Assembly: GCA_025617745.1 (NCBI GenBank)
Contig: CM046868.1
Span: forward strand, 18,542,615-18,606,614
Source: Heliocidaris erythrogramma
Taxonomy: Eukaryota > Echinodermata > Echinoidea > Camarodonta > Echinometridae
Length of the DNA: 64,000 nt
Direction: 5' to 3'
The notes beneath the pieces are model-generated. The model was not told the origin of the DNA, did no database searches, and saw nothing but the letters and a program-made list of their open reading frames with translations. Below are positions 26,249 to 37,867 of the stretch, piece after piece. Made by a program: the position numbers and the translations under genes. How positions within the stretch are numbered: position 1 is the first letter of the stretch; the number at the start of each line of letters is the position of its first letter.

Positions 26249-27066
26249 TAGAAAAAACCCAGGATCTATCTGTACTTTTTTATTCATAATAAGTGATCAA
26301 GATATCATTTCCTTTAAAAACAGTTTCTGTTGTGAAAAGGGGAAATTCTCATAAGTTCAATTAATGATATCCCGAGCCTGAGAGCACAGTATCAACCTTC
26401 CTAAATTTCCATTTGTGTATCCTTGTATTTATATCTTGTCATTTAAAAAAAATAGTTAATAAAGGGAGAGAAGTTTCCAGAAAGTAAGGGGTCGAGAATG
26501 CTTCACAATCTTCAATTAATGATATCCTCAGCCTCGGAGAACAGTAGCAGCCCTTCCTAAATTTCCATTGCATATCCTTGCATTTGTATCTTCTCATTTA
26601 AAAAACAGTTGATAAAAAGAGAGAGATGTTCTGAAAAAGCAATAAGTACATGTAGGTAAGGTTTCAGAACTTCAATTAGCCATATCCACATCCTCGGAGA
26701 ATAGTATCCTACCTTTAATATTCCTTTGCATGTACATGTATCCATATACCTTCTTATCATTTCAAAAACTGTTTCTGTGTTGAAGACAGAAGTTTTCAGA
26801 AAAATTAGCTTGGATGGTTCCTATGGCATCAATACGCAGTATCCACAGCCCCAGGGAAAGGTATTCAACCTTATTCCTTACAAAACAGTTTCTTCTCTCT
26901 TGGAAAGAGAAAGAGATTAAAGGAAAGGGAGAGAGAGAGAGAGAGAGAGAGAGGGGTGTAGACATTATGAGCAGAGAGGTCAACTGCAAAAGCCTCAAAT
27001 AATAGTACCCACAGTCAGCAGAGAACAGTATGCACCCTTACTCCATATCTTTTAACAGTTTCTGCT

Positions 27067-27111
<45 letters not shown>

Positions 27112-30100
27112 TGGTGCTTGTCTCAAATAACAGTATCCTCAGCTCCAGAGAACAGTAGCCACCCTTCCTTCGTTTCCTCTCTTCATCGACAATGTGAAAA
27201 CTCTTCTGCCAAAACTCTTTCTGTCATTAAGACTGTTCATATCCTGGATTGATTTGATTGAAATGATACTTGTTGTGAAACTGCTGATTAACAAGGGGTG
27301 AAATATGGGGTGAAATATAGGGTGAAATATGACCTTTTGTTTTCTTTAATAGTAAAGGCATAAATTGAAAGTTTAATTTCTTTCAAGTAACAATACATGC
27401 TGTAGTACATGTAATTCAGGAGAATATCTGATTGGTTTATGGAAGAAGAAAAAAATCTTCATGGTAATTTCAATTTCCAAAGAGTATGCTGGACTCTAAT
27501 GACAAAACACTTCCAGTACATGTAATAGAGGGAAATTATGGTGTTTTTACCTCACAATAACATTTTACATTAGATATTTCATTGGTCTATTTTATTGATT
27601 AATAAGATTTTGCAACTCCAAATATGATTCATGGTACATACATGTAGATAATGCTAGGAGTCCACTGGGCCGGCGCCAGTTGGTGCCAGTAAGGTGCCTA
27701 GTGGCGTGTAGTGGCTCAAACTGCCTCCCAACTGGCTCGTGGTGGCACCAAATTTGAATTTGGCGGCAAGAAAATTTCAAACTGTTTGAAAACTTCGTCG
27801 CGCCACTTGCATCGAGCAATCAGCGCCAAGTGTCCGCCAAGTGGCACCAAATGGTGCGAACATATCGCCCTTTGGCGCAAACAATCCGCCTATTGGAATC
27901 CACTGGAATGTAATGGTGCGCGTCAAGTTGCGCCAATGAGATTTCGCGCCACATGGCGCCAAGTGGCACCTTGTTTGCACCACTACGCGCCAAATAATTC
28001 CAACAAATGTGCAGTGGCGCGAGCCAAACGGCACCCGATTGGTGACTACTTCGCGCCAAATGCAACCTGGTTGCCCGCCATTCAGCGCCACTTGCCGCCT
28101 ATAAAAGCAGGGCGGCATCGCAGGACTTTCTCACACAACTTGCAAGATTTTCAACGAAGATGCCCCCAAAAGGCAAGAAAGGCAGTAGGAAGGGGAAGAA
28201 GGACAAGCCCGATGGCCGGTATTTATATAGTCGGCAAGTAGCGCCAAGTGGCGGCAAGTTCAAACCAGTTTGGCGACCTTTGGCACAAACTAATCACCAA
28301 GTGCCGCAAAGTAGCTGTCTGTTGGCGCGAATGGCGCCAACAGGGTGAATTTTGGAATCAAATGGCCGTGTAATGGCGCAAACTGGCGCAACATTTTGGA
28401 GCAAGCCGGGTGGCATTTGGCGCACGCCATATGGCACCCAGTTTATTCCACTTGGCGACACATACCGAGCGGACATTAATTCCGCGCCACAGCGAGCCAC
28501 TACGCGCCAATCACATAATCTTTGGCGCGAACTGGCACCAACTGGCGCCGGCCCAGTGGACTCCTAGCATTAAGTTTCATATGACCTCTTGCATTGTAAA
28601 GATTTTAGAGCCCAGAATGAGATTAATATTGCATATATACATACTGTACATTTTGTACATATATTTTTCGGGCAACCTTCCAGCACTAATATCAATTTAC
28701 ATCCATTTTCACTTTTTAGTAGTTGATGAAAAGAGAGAAATCCCTGTCATGTTTTTAAAATAGTACAACATACAAGTATAGAGCAATCATAATCTTAGTG
28801 TGTTACCAGAAATTTGCTCTATGGCATGCACTTGTGTTTACATCCTTCTGCCAGCAACATGATTTGTTCTTTGCAATTGTGTTACACCCATGTTTCACAA
28901 TTGTAACATGAAGAAATCAAACGTGAATTTAAAAGAAAATAAAAATCTACATTGCACTGTACTTCATATTGCCTAAATCTTGTTGATATTTTATTTCATA
29001 ACAGACCATTTTTTAAAGATTTACATACATGTATTTAGTGGCACAGCTGTAGAATCAAGAATTCCAAGTTGACCAATACAGGATATGGATTACTTCCCTA
29101 CCTGAGACAAGAATTGCTAGGAAACGCGTCCCGCAGAACTTGGATGGACAAAGCGAGACTCGAGGGTCGCTCTGAGAGCACACTTCCTCCTCGAAAAGCT
29201 TCCGAGACAAAAGTTCAAAGAACTTGGTTGTTTAGGAGAATAATTTCCGAGCCCACGGTCCTTTAACCCTACCCATCAATCATATGGGATTGTCAAAAAG
29301 ACAAATCAAATTATGTCGCTCATTAGGGGTAATTACGGCTGACAAAGTGATCCTGTCACTCAAATATTTGAGTGGTAAGAATAAAGCAGCAATAAATTGT
29401 TGTTTGTAATGTATATTTAGCTCTCTTTGACCTGTAAAATATAATATACATGTACAATGTACCCAGTATGTTGATATGAGGCAGGGTTTGACCCTTGCAA
29501 GGATCCATAAGAAATTCACAGTGACCCCAAATTTTAAACTATTATGTCATTGAGATACTAAGGCAGGAGTTGCAGGATCCAATGTTTTTGATAATCTTCT
29601 AAAATGACACCCTGTTCTTTTATCTTATTTTATACATTGTAGGTTCATTACTTCATCAAGCAATATTGCGTTGGCTATTTTAGCCTTTTCCACCCCTCAG
29701 AATTATATGTAGGTGCCATATACATGATAGTGACTGAAACATTAATAGTATGGCAGCAGCAATTTCCACAAGGCCTTGTATAGCAAGGCTGAGCTGAATA
29801 TTACTGTTAATTAAAAAGTATGGATAAGCTAGGTGTCAAGGATGGGTCACATCATAGCCAGGTAATTGCAGTCTATACTGTTTGAAATAGTTTCCATGGT
29901 AACAACCACTTTATCTCCTTGTACAAATTGATACAGTCTGCCTGGCTCGCAGAATGGTGGTGTAATGTACATAAGTGGATGAATATGGGATGGTACGTGG
30001 ATCTGTATTTAAAGTCAATTGAAAATGAATATTTTAGTGGTGTTTGCTAAAATATCCCATAATTTTGAATTTTAGATCAAAGTTAAAGATACAATTGATA

Positions 30101-33100
30101 AAAAAAATACCAGACCCATAAAACTTATATTCATACTCTCACCCTTATGTGAATTTACATGGCTGTGAAGCACACATATATGCCATCCGATATTTAAATA
30201 TTTTTCATAAATTCTACTCTTAAGCAGGTAGAAAACAGGTAGAAAATGTTTTTGGTTTGATCATATATGCTTCAAAACGTTCCTTTGGCTATACATGAAC
30301 ATGCTTTTGTTTTGAAAAGTTCTTGCAGTCCTGTGTGTCTGGCACTGAGTCATACAGGATTAACATGCCTGGCCCAGTACTACACCACAGTCATCACACC
30401 TTGGTTAATGAATGAATGATTGACATGTAATAAATCCCTTTAATCTACCCCCTTATTAGTGGCATACCAGTACTAATATAATTACATGTACCTGCCCCAA
30501 TATAGTTCTAATAGTTTTGTTCATACTGTTCTATCGTTCAAGCAAACAGAGATGGTTTCATTGAGGAATTCATATTTTTGAGGTTTGGAGTTGATGAGAA
30601 AACCTGCTGTAGATTGGTATTTTGGTTACAAAATGAAAGCTCATATTCATCAGTAAAGAATGTATGAGAAAAATAATATTGATTTCTGCATAGCTCGCCA
30701 TTTCTATCTTGGGTGACAAATCGTGGAAATGATCAATTATTATTTTTCAAGTGCATGTAGAAACAGCTTTAATAGATGGATTGTTTACAGATTTATACAT
30801 GTATCAAAAATAATTTAGATGTGAGAGTGTTGATCAATGCCAAGTTTTGTTTTGTATTAAATTCAAGTCACAGGGCTGTCAGCATCAATGGGCTTTATGA
30901 TTCTTGACTTTGCACGCTATCTTATTCTGTAATCTGTCAACTTAAGTTTCACATTCGCAACTAAAGTTTCATGACCAACTTTTTTTCTTATAATGCTACG
31001 TTTACTTTGAAAGGACTGTTTTTGATTGTCTTCTGCATTCCTGGAAGCTTTTCCACACATTCCTTTGCAAAACAGATGAAAATTGTGGCATTTTGAAAAC
31101 TTCTTCAAAATGTTTTATAGCCCATTCAAGAATTCCCCCCCCCCTCAAACAGGCTTGAAAAATTAGTGTTTCTTGCATGATTTTGTATAATCATCATCCA
31201 GATCTTCAAACAAATCTTATCAGGGCAGTAAGGCTGTAGCCTGGTGGTAATATCCAAAGGTCTTTGGAAGCACATCAAATTGTATCACTGTGCAGCTGGC
31301 AGAAGAGTGTAAGCACTCTGCGCCATTCTCCTATTAAAATGCAGACGCGCTCTGTTCTGTGAAGCAGAATGTCGTAGCATTAAAATACTGTGACTTAAAA
31401 TTAGGTACCATCCATTTTAACTTTTTTATTAGTCGATAAAGAGAAAACGGTGTAACGTAAAGAGCAAACAAAACCTTAAAAGCGAGTTACCAGAAATTTG
31501 CTACTGCTTTTTGATCTGCCAGTCACACAGCGATATAATAATGTATTTATATGATGTATTTTGCATATACATGTTTAAATGCGCTTTACAATGTTATTAA
31601 CGGAATAAAAGAGTTTTGAGAAGCTTTTTGAAAACATCCAGAGATTGTTGGTTACAGAGACTTTGAGGTAGTTAATTCCACAGTCTGGGAGCAGCAGTTG
31701 AAAAGGCTCTGTCATCAAGTGTGTCACCAAGCATCTTGGGAGATAGATATTATGTATAATGTGATATGCACTATAAAAAACAGAATACTATTATTATTTC
31801 ATTGTAATTTATAGCCTACTTATATTCATACAACTTTAATCTTTGGGTGATCGTAGGATGAGTATACAGAGGTTATAAATTGAATAAATGAATTCTGATG
31901 TATAACATGACATCAGTAAAATGTATATTTTTCTCTTTTTTCTTCTTTCTCCTACTTGCAGTGCTGGTATGGCATTCACAAACGTTTCCAATGAATTTCT
32001 GAAGACATCGGTGGACGTCTTTAAAGAGACTGCAGACAGCACTCTTGGAGACCTAGAGTCATTTTTCAATGCAGTAAATGAGGTAAATTACACACTTAAC
32101 CGTTTTCCCTCTACTGTCGACTCCCGTAACCAGCGCGGGTTCGCTTCTGTTGCTGACCGGGCTGACCGGACCGGACCGGACCGGACATCATAATGTTTAT
32201 GCCAAAATTCTATCTATACATGGAAAATAATATAGCAAATTATACATCATTGGAAAGCCAAGAACCCCCTCTACAACTTTGCTGTACATACTTTTCCTCT
32301 AAAAGGCACCAGTAAAGAAAAAGGGTAAAAACACCCTTGCATCTGAGTACTGGTTGGGCATATCACCTTTGAAAATAATTCAGCAGCCTTGGGTTTCATA
32401 ATGCACAGGGCAAAGAGTTGAACTAGCCGTTTCAGTGACAAATTGAATGGCAAACTGCACTTAAGGTACTTATGATCTACGTACATGTATTGTACTATTA
32501 TTTTGGGCTAAAATTATAAATAGTGTAAAGCCAGAAACTTTTGCGTGCAGGAAATGTCCACAAATTTTGCAAGTGATTAAGAATTTATAGGGAAAGTTAC
32601 ATGCCTGAAAATAATTGAATCACAATTAATGGACACAAGACTAAATTTTTGAGATTTGTGAATGACCTGAAAATTGCTGTCATTTACAATTTTCAAAAGT
32701 TTCACATCACAAATGTTTTTGGTTTACGATAACATGTATGTCTAATTTGTTATGACTGGTATTATATGAGTACTAAATATGAACATTGAATAAAATGCTT
32801 CTTTCATCAAAGAATATAATCTGTTAGTAATTTTTTTTTGAGTGTTTGATAAATGCATAAACTAAGTAAAAGAAAAGAAGTACAATGTAAATTTTCTTGT
32901 TTTTTTAAACATACAGATCAAATTTTGTTTAAATCTTTTTTGATTAATTTAGAGCATTTATGGCAGAATTGTGCACAATTGGAACCATAAGTGATCCAAT
33001 CAAATGATTGCATTTATCAATAAAATTCAAATATATGGTGATTAGAATGGTCTTCGATTTTCTGACTAGATAGAATGCTGAAATACAGCAAGCTATTCTG

Positions 33101-36100
33101 AAACTTCTTTACAGAAATAGATTAATATTTAAAAATATGATTTCGTTTTTTCAGAGTAATTTGGTCTTGTAATGAACTTTTTTTTTCTCTTTTACTGTGT
33201 GTGACATATTTTGTTTCTCTACTTTACCCACAGCAAATTAAATACATGGTGGAAACAGAATATGGATATGTGGACACACTACTTACAAATAATTTAGAAG
33301 GTAAGTTGTTTCTGTGCTCAATTCTAGAGAACAGTTCAACGAATCATACATATTCTATAGTAAAGTACTTATATATTATTGCACAATCTTATTGTCTAAT
33401 CCAAGGTTCGGCATGCATTTGAAGTTTCCTAAAATTTGTATCTCACTTTCCAAATAATGCAATAGTTTTAATACTTATACAGTAAAGTTTACATGGGGAT
33501 GATGTAGTGGTACATGTAGTTGTATTTTGTATGGAAAAGGTCTTTTTTGCCATGTAAATATGTGGCTTGTGCTCCATTTTACTTGGACCTTACTTGGACA
33601 GTAGATTTTGCAATGAAATCACATGATGCTTTTTTTAAATGTTGAAACCAACCATTTAGTGACATGTCATTTGTTTCTTTCTTTGCTACTTTAGTGCAAT
33701 ACCATCAAGCCAAGTAATCCTTGTTTCTGTTTCAATAGAAAACCCATCAATTAAATCTCCTTTGTTCTATGGAAGCTACCTTGGACAATATTGTGTTGAT
33801 TGATGGTTCCTGTTGCAATAGGAAACAAGTCAGTTTCTATTAGTATACAAATTGCATGTTTGCGAGTGCATTAGTGAATATGCATTACACGAATGTTAAG
33901 TCACAATGGGATAATGAACGAGACTTGTCAAGTTCATTATCTGTCTCATTGTGACTTAACTGAGTGCAGTGCATATCACTAATACTCGAGCCACAAACCT
34001 GAATTATTTGGGCCAACAATATGAATATAAGGTGCAAAAATTGGTTACAAACCCCATCAAAATGCAAAGAATTGTACAGTCAAGGATGCCGCTATTTGCT
34101 TTCCTTGATAACATCACATTAAGCGCAGCCAAAAAGTATAATGCGCGTGTCAGTGTGCGCATCAAAGTCCTTGCCATGGCCTTTCTATATGAAACTATGC
34201 GTTAGAGGTACGCATACGGACATCTTAGCCGTGCATTATCACTTTTTGCCGTGGACTATCACTTTTTTATGGCAACTTTTTTGCATGGTCATGACGGTAG
34301 GAAAGAAAAATGCACATTCACGTTGTGTAATATGACCAATGAGAATGTCTACATGTACATCCGAGAACCCATTTTATAATATTCTTTAGCAACCATTTTG
34401 GAACAATGTAATGATGAGTTATTTCTGTTTCGGCAGGATGACTTTATACAAGTTTAGATTCATTGATGGGGTTGCTTAGTGGCCGTATATTTAGGCTTTT
34501 CATGTTTATCAGAGTGACTTGCCAGCTTGGAAGATAGATGTTTGGCTGTTGATTAACCCATTCTGTGGCACCAAGTTTTATGAACATTATAACTGTATGT
34601 TCAGCATAAATTTTTAGAGTAAAGATTTTTTTTTTTTTTTTGTATCAATGCTATATTATTCAGAAGAAATATATTTCATGGGAATATACTTCACAATGCA
34701 TGGAAACAAGAAACAACCATTTTTAAGTTCTGAAATACTGTACATGTATATGCCATATACAATGTACATGTATGTATATTTCGCGGACATAATTTTCGCG
34801 AATAGGACTAGACTATGTCCTGAGTGGTTAAATTCATGATCAGAAAATACTGAAATCTACAAACAGCAATGATGACGCACTTTCGTCAAGTGAAGTTGTA
34901 AATTTAGATTCTTCTACACAGTCTGCATGCATACAGCCTCTTTGTGCCGCAGTATAGCTGCACTGAGATCGATCGGATTAGTACCAGTACTGGTACATGT
35001 ACATTTATGTAGTACAGCTGGCTGGCTGTGTACGGACGCCCAGGCCAGATGCACATCAACTGTGTATGAATTTTAGCAATATTTTAGCGTGTTGTTAAAT
35101 TCGCGAAAATAAAACCCTCGCAAAATATATGGCGAATACAGTATTGTATGATACCAGTTCATGGGCAGGTTTGTCACAGAAGGAGTTAAAACCTATATGT
35201 AGTCTGCAGACACAGACCCTATTCCATAAAGCCTCACGTTGACCATAAATTTGCCAGTCTCTGGCTGTGAGCAGCTATAAAACAGGAACTAGGAGTACAG
35301 TGGACCATGCAGGCTACCTTGCAGGCACTCTGTTATGCGAATGACAGAGGGTTTGTCTCTGCAATCTAGTTAAAACCTACCATCGGTCACTGAATGTACG
35401 TTATTCTAGTCACCCCTACTGAAGTTGATCACCTGTTGTGAGGTATCTATCAACTCTTTCCATTGTGGTACAAGTTGATTCGTTTCCTGCTTGAAGGCAT
35501 GATGGCATCATGGACCGGGTTATCCTGTGTTTCGTTACATACCCTGTTCAGAAAGAAAGAGAGAGTAATGTCATCAAGATCATCAGTAAACTCTTATGGC
35601 AATAGTTTCTCTACATTTGTATTTTTAAAATCTAGTTTGACCCAAATCAACAAAGAAAGTTCATACAGCAAAACTGATTCCTAACTGACCACTAATTGGC
35701 TGTTCTTGGTAATGTAATTTTTAAATTTTGTTTAAATTCAGTCTTATAGGTATGCCTAAGGTGTACATGTATAAAATACAAGCCAAGATCTAATCCATGA
35801 TTTAAAATCAAGGTGGTGTTTTTCTGTCAATGGTGTACAAAAATTAATTTGTGCACGACTGAAGAAAAATATTGTTAAAAATCTAAAAGAGTTCAAACTG
35901 TTCCTGAGCGTGATCAGTTAACCCTTTCTGGACAGGAATTATTCAAGGGCTAAATTGATCACTGTTCGTTCTTCAAATTGGCAACAATAATATTTTTCAT
36001 AAAGAAAGTGCTCTACCTACTGAGCTATAATATAATAATATTTTTCTTTTAGTGCTACATGGTTCTAATAAGGTGTAATGTCTTTGAGAAAAATACTGGT

Positions 36101-37824
36101 TAGGAATTTTGTTGAAAAGTTGAACAAATTGCCAATTTTGATGAAAAACAATTTTGAACCTCTCAATATGTTGCCAATTTAGGAATTTTAAAGTTTTTGA
36201 AATTCCTGGCATCAAACGCAATATGGTCATGCAACAGAAATGGACATAGTGTGTGTAGAAATTTTTGCTCTTTATACTCATGCATCTGGTATATTTTTCA
36301 GAGCTCTGATCAAAAGTTATGGAGCCAAACCACAAAATGTAGTCAATTGTCTCGAAAGGGTTAAGAGTGAGCATTTTGTCCGTCCGTGACACAAAATATA
36401 GTTTATCATAAAATTAATTGAAAGACTATCACTACCATGAAATACATCTAAAGTTACGAGAAATTTGGTTCTTCAAAAAGTTCCAACTTACCAGGTTCTT
36501 GGACCAAAAAATATCTGTCTGTGACCCGAACTGATCACACTCCCCTTCATATTTTGTTGCATAGAGCAAGAAGGTTAGTATCATTTTACATGTAGTTCAT
36601 GCTCTTTTGATCATTTTTTATTTTACCATTTTTTATTTTACCATTTAAATTTTATAGGACTTTACTTCCAAGGGGAACATCTATCCTGTTAAATTCCAAG
36701 TTTCACCATGCCTACCTGAATATGCAAATGTGAATGATCTGTTCATTATTTGATTTGTATGGAACAATGTCTAATCAGATTACATACAGATACATCCTAC
36801 AGGTAGACCCTTTCTCCTGGTGGAAAAAAACACACAATGGATGTCCATGTACATGTATACTATTCTGCAATGTTATTCACATATAATCATTTTACAGCAT
36901 AAATCTAGACTGACACAGATGTAGGCTGTATGTATTTTCCTGGCTGGCACATCAAAATAGTTTGTCTCTGGAGTGTGAGTCTCTTGATGACTTTTGAAAG
37001 TAGAATGTCATGATGGAGTTGCCTGCTCATAAATCATTGCTCTTCATTGTTACAATTGACGGGTGCACAGAGATGACTGTTTGAATCAAGATTGATTGCG
37101 ATGCAAAATGTCAAAAAGATGTGTTTTTTTCCATAGTGTCTATGAATAATGGCTCTTAGTGTAAGGTTCAGTCATTGGGGGGCATGGGTGGTTGGGGGGG
37201 GGGGGGGCACTGGTCTACTAGATGAGTGAAATGCAGAAGAATGTTGAGTGATGTAAGTGTGTGGAAAGGGGTTCAATCTAACTTCTCTTTCATGCTTCCC
37301 CCTCATCCGTTCTCACTCTCTTTTAATTTTTTTTTTACCATTTGATTGGGGGTTGGGGGCACGTGACCTGTGCCTCCTTGTAGCTTCACCACTTCATGTC
37401 TTTCTGGGATCTATTCAAAGATATCAAATTGCAAGTTGGGATGTAAGGGACTTTCTGCACATACTGGAGTGATGTATGTTCATTTGATTAGTTGTGTTGG
37501 TGCACTTCCAAGTTCTGGTTCTTATAATCATTTGGGACCTAGGTCAGGAAAAAAAACAGGCAGTTTTACAATTTCATACATTGCAAAACTTTGCAATTTC
37601 TTTCAAAATCTGGTCATAGTTGGATGAGATGTGTAGCAGCCATTATCCTTGTGGTAAGAAGGTTGATAGGCTTGTAAAGTCAAAGGAACCTATAGCACTG
37701 ACTTTGTATTTGAAGATTCGGGAATCGGTAGATAAATGCCTTGATATGGCAGAAAGATGATCCAGACAAGTTTGTTAGAGATTATGGAGAGAGGGAAGGG
37801 GGAAGTGAGATGGACAGAGAAAGA

Positions 37825-37867
<43 letters not shown>

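Larger units (their letters stand above)
27651..28570. mobile_element. 920-bp inverted-repeat element packed with TGGCGC motifs
   Basis: A perfect inverted terminal repeat of about 40 bp (ATGCTAGGAGTCCACTGGGC, then CGGCGCCAGTTGGTGCCAGT, and its exact complement at the right) is flanked by TA on both sides, consistent with a TA target. I count about 20 exact TGGCGC/GCGCCA hexamers inside, in both orientations, plus many one-off variants. It contains a TATA box and a short basic reading frame (see next entries) but no transposase. The perfect termini suggest a recent insertion. Confidence 0.8.
17571..31961. other. Prominin intron 3 (14.4 kb)
   Basis: The largest intron here. Recognised contents are telomere-type repeats (20.25 kb), a foldback minisatellite (21.7 kb), a decayed foldback (22.79-23.46 kb), SINE pieces (24.30 and 25.77 kb), a 155-bp tandem array (26.36-27.17 kb), and the TGGCGC element (27.65-28.57 kb). 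The remaining stretches (17.6-19.2, 19.4-20.2, 28.6-31.5 kb) show nothing beyond AT-rich DNA and TACATGTA motifs. Confidence 0.7.

Noticed and set aside
27711-28241. 176-codon + strand and 113-codon minus-strand frames
   Set aside because: Both are translations of the TGGCGC/GCGCCA repeats, which leave several frames open at once. Only the repeat-free ATG at 28160 is worth noting.
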